Positions 43,680 to 52,952 of a stretch of 64,000 nucleotides of DNA are shown here, piece after piece. The position numbers were made by a program, and so were the translations under genes. The stretch spans positions 1 to 64,000 of the forward strand of contig JAJYLH010000027.1 of the NCBI GenBank assembly GCA_021787845.1, given 5' to 3'. How positions within the stretch are numbered: the stretch's first letter is position 1; every line of letters begins with the position of its first letter. Source of the stretch: Myxococcales bacterium (GTDB lineage: Bacteria > Myxococcota > Myxococcia > Myxococcales > JAJYLH01). The notes beneath the pieces were generated by a model. That model made no database searches. It had not been told where the DNA came from and worked only from the letters and a program-made list of their open reading frames with translations.

Positions 43680-44840
43680 TCATCCCGACGCTGCGCCGTA
43701 TTCTGCCTCCACCCGCTCGATGCCCATGGCGCGAATCCGCTCGCCGAGCGGAAAGGCATCGGTGCCGGGGTAGACCAGGTCGAGTCGGTCGAGCTTCAGG
43801 TCTCGCATCGCGATGTGCATCGACGCGGTGACGGTCGGCTTGTCGGTGAGCTTGACCTCGAAGCCGTACTTTCGGCCTGCGCGCACGAGGAGCAGGTCGA
43901 GCTCGGCGGTGCCGTGCGTACCCCAGAAGAACGCCTCGCCCGGCCGGGCGTCGAGGGCGGCAAGTATCTGTCCGATGGCGAAGCCCTCCCACGAGGCGCC
44001 GACCTTCGGGTGAAAGAGGAGGTCGTGCCGCGTCCGGATTCCGAGCAGCGCGTGCAGCAGACCGCTGTCCGCGACGTAGACCTTCGGTGCTTTGACCTGT
44101 CGCTTGCCGATGTTTTCGTGCCACGGCGGGAGCACGCGCAACATGAAGGCCGCCGCGAGCACGTCCACGTGGTGCCGCACGGCGACGTCGCTCAGGCCCA
44201 TCGAGCGGCCGAGCTCGGAGCTGTTCAGCGTCTGGCCGCTCCAGTGGGCGAGCATGCTCCACAGGCGGAACAGCGCCGGTGCCGGAATGCGTAAGCCGAG
44301 CTGAGGTACGTCGCGCTCCAGGAACGTGCGCAGGAACTCCGTGCGCCAAGAGAAGCTCGCGTTGTCTCCACGGGCGAGGAACGAACGCGGGAACCCGCCG
44401 CGTAGCCACAGCCGGTCGCGCCGGGCGGGTCCGACCTCGGCCAGCGAGAGACCGTTCAGCTCGCGGTAGGCGATGCGCCCGGCGAGCGATTCCGACGATT
44501 GTCGCAGAAGGTCAGGAGAAGCGCTGCCGAGGATCAGAAACTTCGGCGACCGCGGCCGGTCGGCCAGCACGCGTAGGACCGGGAAGAGGTCGGGGCGCCG
44601 CTGAATCTCGTCGATGACCACGAGCCCCTTGAGCGGTGCGAGCGCGAGCATCGGCTCGCTCAACCGCACGAGGTGCAGTGGATCCTCGAGGTCGAAGAAC
44701 GTGACCGCCCCGCGTCGGCGCGCCGCGAGCTGCCGCGCGAGCGTGGTCTTCCCGACCTGGCGCGCCCCCAGGAGGGCCACGACGCGGTTCTGCCTGAGGA
44801 GCGACTCGATCCGCGAGAGCTGCTCGATGCGCTCGATCAT
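43680..44840 (-). CDS. DUF4143-type AAA+ ATPase
   Basis: 386 residues. Walker A GARQVGKTTLARQLA (about 26-40), Walker B LVVIDEIQRRPDL, sensor region ILGSASPDLLRQSSESLAGR, winged-helix part (SDVAVRHHVDVLAAAFMLRVLPPW), and a C-terminal nuclease-like fold (WEGFAIGQIL..ELDLLLVRAGRKYGFEVKLT). The family is widespread and of unclear cellular role. The ATG at 44840 is used; 44858 is a possible longer start. Divergent from the tandem AAA+ gene, sharing a 160-bp gap. Confidence 0.85.
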   Translation of the reverse strand: MIERIEQLSRIESLLRQNRVVALLGARQVGKTTLARQLAARRRGAVTFFDLEDPLHLVRLSEPMLALAPLKGLVVIDEIQRRPDLFPVLRVLADRPRSPKFLILGSASPDLLRQSSESLAGRIAYRELNGLSLAEVGPARRDRLWLRGGFPRSFLARGDNASFSWRTEFLRTFLERDVPQLGLRIPAPALFRLWSMLAHWSGQTLNSSELGRSMGLSDVAVRHHVDVLAAAFMLRVLPPWHENIGKRQVKAPKVYVADSGLLHALLGIRTRHDLLFHPKVGASWEGFAIGQILAALDARPGEAFFWGTHGTAELDLLLVRAGRKYGFEVKLTDKPTVTASMHIAMRDLKLDRLDLVYPGTDAFPLGERIRAMGIERVEAEYGAASG

Positions 44841-45000
44841 GAGAGGGGAAGATAGCATGAAAATTCGAAGCCTGACTTCGACTCTTCACGTTCACGTCCC
44901 GCACATCGTCGCCCGGCTCGACAACTGCCTACGTGAAGCCATTTCCGGCCATGTCCGAGGGGGTCGCTACACTCGCGAGCTGGGACTTTTCGGAGGAGCC

Positions 45001-47106
45001 ATGACGCGGTCAGGTTCGGCAAAGCTCGGCGAGACGGCGCGCGACCCGCTCGAGGCGCTCGTGAGGGTGTACGTCCACAACCTCCTGGTCGGCACCGACT
45101 TGCGGCGGATGAGCGTGAGCGCGCTACGGCGCGTGGTGGCCGTCGATGTGGTCGTCGACCTGCTCGCGAAGTGCGATGTTGAATCGGGTGATTGGAACAT
45201 CAGGGCGCTGGCGCGGAGCTTGCGCGCCTACTTCCGCGATGCTGGACGGAAGCCCCGCCGGCCAGCGATGGGACGTGGCATGCTCGCCGCGAACGTCAGC
45301 GTCGTCGGCGACCTGCTCGACCTCGACCCAGTGGAGCGTGAGGTCCTGTTCTTCACGCTCGTGACGGTCGTGCGTTCGGACCTGAAGGATTTGCTCGACT
45401 CGTTCGGCGACCTATCGATCGGGCAGGCTACGGACCTCACCGCCGTCGCCATCGACCGGCCGCGGGCCGCGGTTCGCAGTGCGCTCGAGCCGCAGGGGCG
45501 CCTGTTGCGCAGCGGCCTCGTGCGGTTCGACGAGAGGAACCTGTATGCCTTCTCCGCCAAGATCGAGCTGAAGCACGGGCTCCCGGACCTCGCGCTCCAG
45601 CCTGGGCTCGACCGCGATCGTCTGGTGACGGCGTACTTGCCCGAATCGCGCCCGGCGACGCTGGTCGCCGACGACTATCTCCATCTCGGCGAGTCCGTCG
45701 GCCTGACGCGCGACCTCCTGCGCGCGGCCCTGCGCGACCGGCGTCCGGGCGTCAACGTGCTCTTCTACGGCGAGACCGGCACCGGCAAGACCGAGCTCGC
45801 GCGCCTTCTCGCCGCGGAGCTGGGCATCAAGCTCTATGTCGCCGGTAAAGCGGACCGCGACGGGGAGTCCGCGTCGGCCCAGGAGCGCCTGTCGTCGCTC
45901 TTGCTCGGGCACCGGCTCTTGCCGGGAGCGCAAGCGCTACTACTCTTCGACGAGGTGGAAGACCTGTTCCTGTGGGGCTCATCGCCGTTCGAGCCCGAGC
46001 AGGCGACGGCGCGGATGTCCAAGCAGTGGTTCAACGACCTGTTGGAGACCAATCCCGCGCCGACGATCTGGATTTCCAACCGGGTCTCCGGCATCGATGG
46101 AGCGTTCCTGCGGCGCTTCAGCTACGCGATCGAATTCCGGCATCTCGGCGTCGCGCAACGGCGGCGGGTGCTCGCGAAGCACCTGCGCGATGGGGAGCTG
46201 AGCGGCAGCGAAATCGACCTCCTCGCGCAGAAGTTCGACGTGTCGCCGGCGCAGTTCGGCGCCGGGGTCTCGGCCGCGCGGATGCTCTCGGCCGAGGGTC
46301 GCGCGACCCGCGAGAGCCTCGAACGGGTCCTCGCCCCGATGCACAAGCTCGTCACCGGACTCGATGCGAACGTACGCCCCATCTTCGACGCGAGCGGGTA
46401 CCGCCTCGACGTTCTCAACACGGCCGACGACCTTCAGGCCATCGTCGATCGGCTGAGCGATTGGTGCCCGAGCTCCAAGGCAGGGGTGTCGCTCTGCTTC
46501 TACGGCCTGCCCGGCACCGGGAAATCCGAGTTCGCGAAATACCTCGCCTGGCGGATGGGCCGCCACGTCGTCGCCCGGCGCGGGTCTGATCTCTTGGGGC
46601 CATTCGTTGGCCAGACCGAGGAGCTCATCGCAGAGGCGTTCCGCGAGGCCGAGGCCGACGATGCGCTGCTCCTCTTCGATGAAGTCGACACTTTCCTGCG
46701 CGACCGGTCTCGTGCACGGGTCTCTTGGGAGGTGACGCAGGTCAACGAATTTCTCCAGCAGCTCGAGTCGTTCCGCGGCGTCGTGGTCTGCACGACCAAC
46801 CTGCGCGAGGACCTCGACGAGGCGTCGCTGCGCCGGTTCGTGTTCAAAGTGGAGTTCCGGCCGCTGCTCGCCGAGCAGGCGATGACGCTGTTTCGCGACA
46901 CCGTCCGGGGTCCCCTGGCCGAAAAGGAGGCAACGCGCGTTCTTCACGAGTTGGCCAAACTCACGAACCTGACGCCCGGCGACTTCGCGGCGGTGAGCCG
47001 GCGCGCCGCATCGCTGGAGACCACGTTCGAGCCTGGCGACCTGCTTCGCCAGTTGCAACATGAGTGCGAGCTCAAACGCGGCCCCACTCGGCGGATGGGG
47101 TTCTGA
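45001..47106 (+). CDS. tandem AAA+ ATPase
   Basis: 701 residues. An N-terminal region without known motif (1-230) is followed by two AAA+ modules: GETGTGKT (257-264) with LLLFDEVEDLF (313-323), and GLPGTGKS (502-509) with LLLFDEVDTFL (556-566). Second-module residues RRFVFKVEFRPL contain the arginine-finger-like region. It resembles cytoplasmic COG0464-type ATPases, which remodel proteins, but its substrate is unknown. ATG 45001 has GGAGGAG 3 bases upstream; an earlier ATG at 44857 lacks one. Confidence 0.82.
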   Translation: MTRSGSAKLGETARDPLEALVRVYVHNLLVGTDLRRMSVSALRRVVAVDVVVDLLAKCDVESGDWNIRALARSLRAYFRDAGRKPRRPAMGRGMLAANVSVVGDLLDLDPVEREVLFFTLVTVVRSDLKDLLDSFGDLSIGQATDLTAVAIDRPRAAVRSALEPQGRLLRSGLVRFDERNLYAFSAKIELKHGLPDLALQPGLDRDRLVTAYLPESRPATLVADDYLHLGESVGLTRDLLRAALRDRRPGVNVLFYGETGTGKTELARLLAAELGIKLYVAGKADRDGESASAQERLSSLLLGHRLLPGAQALLLFDEVEDLFLWGSSPFEPEQATARMSKQWFNDLLETNPAPTIWISNRVSGIDGAFLRRFSYAIEFRHLGVAQRRRVLAKHLRDGELSGSEIDLLAQKFDVSPAQFGAGVSAARMLSAEGRATRESLERVLAPMHKLVTGLDANVRPIFDASGYRLDVLNTADDLQAIVDRLSDWCPSSKAGVSLCFYGLPGTGKSEFAKYLAWRMGRHVVARRGSDLLGPFVGQTEELIAEAFREAEADDALLLFDEVDTFLRDRSRARVSWEVTQVNEFLQQLESFRGVVVCTTNLREDLDEASLRRFVFKVEFRPLLAEQAMTLFRDTVRGPLAEKEATRVLHELAKLTNLTPGDFAAVSRRAASLETTFEPGDLLRQLQHECELKRGPTRRMGF

Positions 47107-47432
47107 AGTACTAACCCGAAAAGTCTTCCCGGCGCCCGAAGATTCTCGCCGCGGCGCGCCAACGAGTAGGATGGGTGGAGCGCAGCGCAGCCCATCAGCG
47201 CGACGCCCGCCGATGGGCTCCGTTTCACTTCACCGATCCAACGACTACGACTTCTGAGGTGCTGGACCGAGTTTCCACGGTCGCGAGTGGGCGGTCGGCA
47301 TCCCGCCAGGCGAGGTCGTGTCGCTCCCGCCGGGGTCGCGGTCGGCGACGACGGGCGACATGGAACGATGGGGCGGGCAGCGCGCCGGCGCCGAGATGAA
47401 TCCCGACACGCGTTGTGTTAGAAGCCTCCGCG
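47107..47432. other. gene-free stretch with GTAGGATGGGTGG repeat
   Basis: 326 bp with no gene. The repeat at 47163-47252 (AGTAGGATGGGTGGAGCG...CACTTCACCGATCCAACGACT) can fold into a hairpin. The first 50 bp (ACCCGAAAAGTCTTC..GAAGATTCTCGCCG) resemble a stretch near 59130-59175. Confidence 0.7.
47163..47252. repeat. GTAGGATGGGTGG inverted repeat
   Basis: Related to the copy at 144-241, with arms slightly diverged and inner CCCATCAGCGCGACGC / GCCGATGGGC stem. Confidence 0.7.
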
Positions 47433-50114
47433 ATGTCTTCGGGTCGGCCGCCGCTGGCGCTGTCGTGGTCGCGCGCTGGGAAGATCGAGCTCGATCCGGC
47501 GCCGCCGGAGGAGTCGGTGCTCTCGCCGGCGCTCGACCAGGCGGTGCGCGGTTGGCTCGAGACCGGGCCCGCGCTCGCGGCGCTGGAGCTCGCGGCACGG
47601 CATCCCGATGAGGCCCTCCCGCCCTCGTGGGCGTTCGCCCGGGAAGCGGCGCGGCACGTCATCGCCGAAGCCGCTCGACAAGGGGACCCCCAAGGGGTCG
47701 GCGCCGCGCCAGACGCTTTCTCGAACCTCGCGGACACGCTGCCGCCGATGCGCGGAAACGAGTACGCGACGAAGGAGGCGCTCGCCGCGCTGTGGCAGGC
47801 GCTCGCGCTCGCGCTCGCCGACGCCGCGGGTTCGCAGGTCGAGCCGTGGCTCGCTGCTCGGCACGCGCAATGGCACGTCGCCGGTCGCGTCTGTTTCCAT
47901 CTCGCGGAGAACAAGCGCGACCCGGCGTTCCCTTTCGCGTTTCTCGCGACCTACGTCGACAGCGGCATCGCGACGGACAAGGCCAAGCACAAGCCCCTCG
48001 GGTCCGCTCTCGCTGAGTATGCGGGCGCGAACGCCAAGGTGGCGCTGCTCGCGCTGTTGGGGCCGGTCCACCGGGCGGCGCAGGCGAGCGGGTTCATTCG
48101 AAGCTTGCTCGACTCGCATGCGATCTTTCAGCCGCAGCGATGGACCGCGACACAGGCGCATTCCTTCTTGCGCGACGCTCCCGCGTGCGAGGCGGCGGGA
48201 GTCGTGGTTCGGGTTCCCGACTGGTGGCAGAAGCGGGCGCCGGCGCGGGTGACCGTGCAAGTGACTCTGGGCAAGGGGGCCCCCAGCGGGGTCGGCGCGG
48301 ACGCGCTCGTGGGTTTCGATGCGGCGCTGGCGCTGGACGGCGAGCCGCTCACCGAGGACGAGTGGCGCGCGCTGACCGAGGAGACGGCGAGCCTCGTGTC
48401 GCTGCGCGGCCGCTGGGTGGAGATCGACCGCGCGCGTTTGTCGGAAGCCCTGGCGCACTGGAAGAGAGCGCAACGGGCGGCGAAGGAGGGCATCCCCTTT
48501 CACGAGGCGATGCGGATGCTCGCGGGTTTCGATGGCACGCCCACCTCGCCGGCGGCGGATGATGCGGAGCGCAGTTGGACGCGGGTCGCGCCGGGCGAGT
48601 GGCTGTCGAAGACGCTGGAGACCTTGCGATCTCCCGATGCCGCCTCGTCCGCGCTTCCGAAGTCGCTGGCGGGCACGTTGCGTCCCTACCAGGAAGCGGG
48701 CGTGCGATGGCTCGAATTCGTCAACGGCTTGGGCTTGGGCGCTTGCCTCGCTGACGACATGGGTCTGGGCAAGACCATCCAGGTGCTGAGCCTGTTCCTT
48801 TGGCTCAAGGAGAAGCGGCTGGCGCGGGCGCCGCATCTGTTGGTGGTACCGGCATCGCTCATCGGCAACTGGCAATCCGAGGCGGCCCGCTTCGCGCCTT
48901 CGTTGAGATTCGTCGTCGCGCACCCGTCTGCCATGCCCGCGGGCGAGTTGGAATCACGCGGTGCGAAGCTGCGCGAGGGCGCCGACGTGGTGCTGACGAC
49001 CTATGCGATGCTCCTGCGTTCCACGTGGATGTCGGAGCATCCGTGGGACACGATGGTGCTCGACGAGGCGCAGGCGATCAAGAATCCCGGCGCGCGCCAG
49101 ACGCGGGCGGCGAAGGCGGTCGAGGCGCGGATGCGGCTCGCGCTGACCGGGACGCCGGTCGAGAATCGCGCGGGCGATCTGTGGAGCCTCTTCGACTTTC
49201 TGCAGCCGGGTCTCCTCGGAACCACGACCGAGTTCAAACGTCTGTCCAAGGCCGCGACCGAGAAGTCCGAAGGCTGGGCGCCGGTGCGCACGCTCGTGTC
49301 GCCGTACATCCTCAGACGGCTGAAGACCGATCGCAAAGTCATCAGCGATCTGCCCGACAAGACGGAGATGCTGGCGGAGTGCGGTCTCACGCGCGAGCAG
49401 GTCGGGCTCTACCAGCGCGCGATCGAGGAGCTCAAGGAGCGGCTGAGCGACAAGGAAGACGACCCGATGCGGCGGCGCGGCGCGGTGCTGGCGGCGCTCG
49501 TCCGGCTCAAGCAGATTTGCAACCATCCCGCGCAGTGGCTCGCCGACAATCGCTGGGAGCCGGAGCGCAGCGCGAAGTTCGCTCGGGTCGCGGAGATTCT
49601 GGAGCCCATCCGCGAACGGCAGGAGAAGGTGCTCGTCTTCACACAGTTTCGCGAGATGGTAGAGCCCCTGGCGGGCTATCTCGCCAAGGAAATGGGACAC
49701 GAGGGGCTCATCCTCCACGGCGGCACGACGGTCGCGAAGCGGCGCGCGTTGGTGGAGAGGTTCCAGTCTGATGACGCGGTGTGGTTCATGGTGCTGTCGA
49801 TTCGAGCGGGCGGCACTGGTCTCAACCTGACCGCGGCGTCGCACGTCATCCACTTCGACCGGTGGTGGAACCCAGCGGTGGAGGATCAGGCGACCGATCG
49901 CGCGTTTCGCATCGGGCAGAAGAAAAACGTCTTCGTCCACAAGCTCTGCGCAAGAGGCACGGTCGACGAGCGCGTGGACGAGATGATTCACAAGAAGCGG
50001 GGGCTGGCGAAGGAGCTGCTGGGCACTGGCGGCGAAGTTCCTTTGACCGAGCTGTCGAACGAGGAGCTCCTGGCGCTCGTGCAGCTCGATGCCCGGCGAG
50101 CGACGGTGGAGTGA
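47433..50114 (+). CDS. SNF2-family helicase
   Basis: 893 residues. An N-terminal region (1-400) with the SNF2-associated DUF3670-type pattern (ALDGEPLTEDEWRALTEE..LVSLRGRWVEID) precedes the helicase core: Walker A DDMGLGKT (441-448), DEAQ box (544-547), LTGTPVENRAGDLWSLFDFL, and C-terminal motifs LSIRAGGTGLNL and DRAFRIGQ. It is an ATP-driven DNA translocase, usually paired with a SWIM protein as here. ATG 47433 is used; GTG 47415 is the alternative. A near-parS sequence inside it (49018-49031) is probably chance. Confidence 0.92.
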   Translation: MSSGRPPLALSWSRAGKIELDPAPPEESVLSPALDQAVRGWLETGPALAALELAARHPDEALPPSWAFAREAARHVIAEAARQGDPQGVGAAPDAFSNLADTLPPMRGNEYATKEALAALWQALALALADAAGSQVEPWLAARHAQWHVAGRVCFHLAENKRDPAFPFAFLATYVDSGIATDKAKHKPLGSALAEYAGANAKVALLALLGPVHRAAQASGFIRSLLDSHAIFQPQRWTATQAHSFLRDAPACEAAGVVVRVPDWWQKRAPARVTVQVTLGKGAPSGVGADALVGFDAALALDGEPLTEDEWRALTEETASLVSLRGRWVEIDRARLSEALAHWKRAQRAAKEGIPFHEAMRMLAGFDGTPTSPAADDAERSWTRVAPGEWLSKTLETLRSPDAASSALPKSLAGTLRPYQEAGVRWLEFVNGLGLGACLADDMGLGKTIQVLSLFLWLKEKRLARAPHLLVVPASLIGNWQSEAARFAPSLRFVVAHPSAMPAGELESRGAKLREGADVVLTTYAMLLRSTWMSEHPWDTMVLDEAQAIKNPGARQTRAAKAVEARMRLALTGTPVENRAGDLWSLFDFLQPGLLGTTTEFKRLSKAATEKSEGWAPVRTLVSPYILRRLKTDRKVISDLPDKTEMLAECGLTREQVGLYQRAIEELKERLSDKEDDPMRRRGAVLAALVRLKQICNHPAQWLADNRWEPERSAKFARVAEILEPIRERQEKVLVFTQFREMVEPLAGYLAKEMGHEGLILHGGTTVAKRRALVERFQSDDAVWFMVLSIRAGGTGLNLTAASHVIHFDRWWNPAVEDQATDRAFRIGQKKNVFVHKLCARGTVDERVDEMIHKKRGLAKELLGTGGEVPLTELSNEELLALVQLDARRATVE

Positions 50115-50190
50115 AGATGGCTGCCGCGACAACGCAGAAGAACAGTGCCGGGCAGACCGGCGTGGAACGCGCCCATCAGGCGGCGCTGGT

Positions 50191-50238
50191 TGATCAGACC
50201 GATCGGTCGGATCCGACGGATCGGTCCGATCGGTCTTC
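50191..50238. repeat. GATCGGTCS array, copy 7
   Basis: About five 9-bp units between GATCAGACCGATCGG and CCGATCGGTCTTC, in the SNF2-SWIM gap. Confidence 0.9.
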
Positions 50239-50267
50239 GAATCCTTTGAGCTAAACGGAGGTCGCGC

Positions 50268-51254
50268 ATGGCACGGTACGGATCGAACGACTGGGGATGG
50301 CGGCCGTACGTCTCGCAGGCCGAGCGCAAGGCGCAGGCCGAGCGCGCCCGCAAGGAGCAGGCGAAGAAGGGAGTCAAGCTCAAGCCGGTGAGCATCGACG
50401 GCCGCAAGATCGCCTGGTCGTTCTGGGGCAAGTCCTGGTGCGACAACCTGGAGTCATACGCCGACTTCGCGAACCGCCTTCCGCGCGGCCGGACGTATGT
50501 TCGTAACGGCTCGGTCATCGATCTCGCCGTCGAGAGCGGCAAGGTCCGGGCGCAAGTGATGGGCTCCGAGCTCTACAAAGTCGAGATCGACGTGGACCCT
50601 CTGGCGAAGAAGCGCTGGAGCGGGCTGGTCGGCCGCTGCGCCGGTGAGGTCTCGTCGGTGGTCGAGGTGCTCCAGGGCAGGCTGCCGAAGACGCTCTTGG
50701 AGACTCTGGCCGACCGCCAATCGGGGCTCTTCCCGGCGCCCAAGGAGATGCGGTTCTCCTGCTCGTGTCCGGATTGGGCGTCGATGTGCAAGCATGTCGC
50801 GGCGGCGCTCTACGGCGTCGGCGCGCGGCTCGACCACGAGCCGGAGGTGTTCTTCCTCTTGCGCGGCGTCGAGGTGACCGACCTCGCGGCCGAGGGCGCG
50901 GGCGCGCTTGCGAAGGCCGCGGCGCCCGAAAAGGCCATCGCCCACGACGAGCTCGCGGACATCTTTGGCATCGAAATCGAGGGAGCGCCGCCCGCCGCGC
51001 CGGTCATCGCCAGACCGCGAAAGAAGAAGCCGTCGGCCCTCGAGCCAAGGCCGGCCACGCCGGAGCCGGCATCGAAAAAGCCGCGGAGCCCGAAGACGAT
51101 GTCGTGGCCCGCGCTGAACGCGCGCGGCGTGTCCGACCGGACCATCGCTTCGTGGGTCAAGCGGGGATGGCTCGGTCCGCCCGACGCCCGCAGCCGCTAC
51201 CGCCTGACCGACCGGGCCCTGGCGGAGCTTTCCAAGCGCGAGCGGCGAAAGTAG
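50268..51254 (+). CDS. SWIM zinc-finger protein
   Basis: 328 residues. The SWIM motif CSCPDWASMCKH gives CxCx6CxH (Cys165, Cys167, Cys174, His176). An N-terminal part shared by bacterial SWIM partners of SNF2 helicases (WGKSWCDNLESYADFANRLPRG) and a Pro/Lys-rich linker lead to a C-terminal HTH-like segment (SDRTIASWVKRGWL). It probably guides or anchors the helicase encoded upstream. ATG 50268, with GGAGG upstream. Confidence 0.88.
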   Translation: MARYGSNDWGWRPYVSQAERKAQAERARKEQAKKGVKLKPVSIDGRKIAWSFWGKSWCDNLESYADFANRLPRGRTYVRNGSVIDLAVESGKVRAQVMGSELYKVEIDVDPLAKKRWSGLVGRCAGEVSSVVEVLQGRLPKTLLETLADRQSGLFPAPKEMRFSCSCPDWASMCKHVAAALYGVGARLDHEPEVFFLLRGVEVTDLAAEGAGALAKAAAPEKAIAHDELADIFGIEIEGAPPAAPVIARPRKKKPSALEPRPATPEPASKKPRSPKTMSWPALNARGVSDRTIASWVKRGWLGPPDARSRYRLTDRALAELSKRERRK

Positions 51255-51331
51255 GCGGCGCGGCTCTCGTTTGCGCAAGACGTGCGCCCGCAATCCATCC
51301 GACGCGTTGTCATTGTCCACCGTGAGCGGTG

Positions 51332-51787
51332 CTACCCCCCGTCACCGCTCTCGAGCCTCTGCACGTCGACCAGGTCCTGCGGGCGGCCGGCGGCGCGCTT
51401 GTTCAGCACCAGGTGCCGCCGCGAGAGCACGCCGACCGGCACGTCGCCATAGGCCGACATCAGGCGCTCCGGCCACGCCTCGTCAAAGGCGACGCCGGCG
51501 ATTTCCGTGAGGATGTCGATGCGAATCGGCTCGACGCCGATCTGCAGCACGGTTCCCGGATGATCGAAGTCGCCCACCTCGACGCCCGCGAGCGGCGTCC
51601 CAAACGCCGCCAGCGCGCGAAACACCTTCGCGGCGTTCTCCGGCGACGGGCGCACCCAGACGTCGAGGTCCTTTGTCATCCGAGGCAGGCCGTGCGCCGC
51701 GAGCGCGTGCGCACCGACGATGAGGAAATCAACGCCTGCGGCTGACAATTCGGACAGCAGATCTCTGAAGTCTTGGTTCGGCTTCAC
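51332..51787 (-). CDS. nucleotidyltransferase of a two-gene module
   Basis: 151 residues from GTG 51787 (GGAG 8 bases upstream; a longer TTG start at 51805 also exists). Signature FLIVGAHALAAHGLPRMTKDLDVWV: GxxA followed by DxD. C-terminal LNKRAAGRPQDLVDVQRLE is the family ending. The start overlaps the small gene at 51729-51923. This looks like a second copy-type of the module at 6.2-7.1 kb, though the sequences differ; probably toxin-antitoxin-like. Confidence 0.75.
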   Translation of the reverse strand: MKPNQDFRDLLSELSAAGVDFLIVGAHALAAHGLPRMTKDLDVWVRPSPENAAKVFRALAAFGTPLAGVEVGDFDHPGTVLQIGVEPIRIDILTEIAGVAFDEAWPERLMSAYGDVPVGVLSRRHLVLNKRAAGRPQDLVDVQRLESGDGG

Positions 51788-51923
51788 CGCGGGTGCTCCA
51801 TGCAAGCGCCTGCCTCGTCAGGTACCACACGAGCGCCATCCGGTCCGCCGGCGACCGCACGGGCCGCGCCTCCGGGTCGCGCGAGGGCATCTCGAGGCGA
51901 ATGGTTTTCGCGACCCGCGTCAC
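51729..51923 (-). CDS. small partner of the nucleotidyltransferase
   Basis: 64 residues from GTG 51923, MTRVAKTIRLEMPSRDPEAR onward with MALVWYLTRQALAWS in the middle. It resembles short proteins with a WPLT.EAWAF-type core that precede nucleotidyltransferases in many genomes. It overlaps the downstream gene by 59 bp in another frame, an arrangement typical of such modules. Function unknown; antitoxin-like role is inferred. Confidence 0.55.
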   Translation of the reverse strand: MTRVAKTIRLEMPSRDPEARPVRSPADRMALVWYLTRQALAWSTRGEAEPRLQRSAVRIVSRRR

Positions 51924-52029
51924 GCCCCAATCATACACGCAAGACCGTGGCTCCGGCACGGGCCTTCCGAGGCCGACGAAGAGCAACCCCAGGGAGGACC
52001 GATCGCCGCAACGTGGTACAAAGGCCCCC

Positions 52030-52941
52030 ATGCGCCACTTCCTCTCGCTCCTGGACTTCTCGACCGACGAGCTGCTCGCCTTGGTCGCGCGCGCGCGCGA
52101 GCTCAAGTCGCTCCGGGGAACCGCCGCCCATCCGCGGCCGCTTTCCGGCCAGAGCGTCGCGGTGATTTTCGAGAAGCCATCGACCCGCACGCGGGTCTCG
52201 TTCGAGGTCGCCATCCATGAGCTCGGCGGCCAGCCGCTCATCCTCTCGAAGAACGACACCCAGCTCTCGCGCGGCGAGCCGGCCGAGGACACCGCACGCG
52301 TGCTCGGCCGCTACGTTCACCAGATCGTCGCGCGCACCTACGCCCACGAGACGCTGGAAAAGCTCGCGCGCTTCTCGGGCCGCCCGGTGACCAACGCGCT
52401 CAGCGACCGCTCGCACCCGTGCCAGATCCTCGCCGACCTGATGACGGTGCAGGAGCGCTTCGGCCCCCTGGAAGGGCTCAAGCTCGCCTGGGTGGGTGAC
52501 GGGAACAACATGGCCTACTCGTTCATCGAGGCGGCGATGCGGCTGCCCTTCGACCTCGCTCTCGCCTGCCCGGAGGGCTACCGCCCGGATGAAGCGCTCC
52601 TGGACCGCGCGAAGCGCGAGGGCGCCCGGGTGACGCTCACCACCGTTCCCGCCGAAGCGGCGAAGGGTGCCCGGGTGGTGATGACCGACGTCTTCGCCAG
52701 CATGGGGCAGGAGAGCGAAGCCGCCCGCCGCCGGGAGGCGTTCCGGGGGTTCACCGTCGACCAGGCGCTCCTCGGCGAGGCCGACCCCAGGGCCATCGTC
52801 CTCCACTGCCTGCCCGCGCACCGGGGCGAGGAGATCTCCGCCGAGGTCCTCGAAGGCCCGCAGTCCGCCGTCTTCGACCAGGCGGAAAACCGGTTGCACA
52901 CGCAGAAGGCGGTGTTGGAGCTGCTCCAGCGCGAGGCATAG
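52030..52941 (+). CDS. argF: ornithine carbamoyltransferase
   Basis: 303 residues. Carbamoyl-phosphate site EKPSTRTRVSFE (about 45-56), ornithine-site HPCQ (SDRSHPCQILAD), and HCLPAHRG near the C-terminus. It converts ornithine and carbamoyl phosphate to citrulline in arginine synthesis. ATG 52030. A DnaJ-TPR gene separates it from argB, another arginine gene. Confidence 0.95.
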   Translation: MRHFLSLLDFSTDELLALVARARELKSLRGTAAHPRPLSGQSVAVIFEKPSTRTRVSFEVAIHELGGQPLILSKNDTQLSRGEPAEDTARVLGRYVHQIVARTYAHETLEKLARFSGRPVTNALSDRSHPCQILADLMTVQERFGPLEGLKLAWVGDGNNMAYSFIEAAMRLPFDLALACPEGYRPDEALLDRAKREGARVTLTTVPAEAAKGARVVMTDVFASMGQESEAARRREAFRGFTVDQALLGEADPRAIVLHCLPAHRGEEISAEVLEGPQSAVFDQAENRLHTQKAVLELLQREA

Positions 52942-52952
52942 ACTTCCCTGCC

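Noticed and set aside
49018-49031. Second parS-like site
   Set aside because: GTTCCACGTGGATG matches 12 of 14 bases but breaks the palindrome and lies in conserved SNF2 coding sequence; probably chance.
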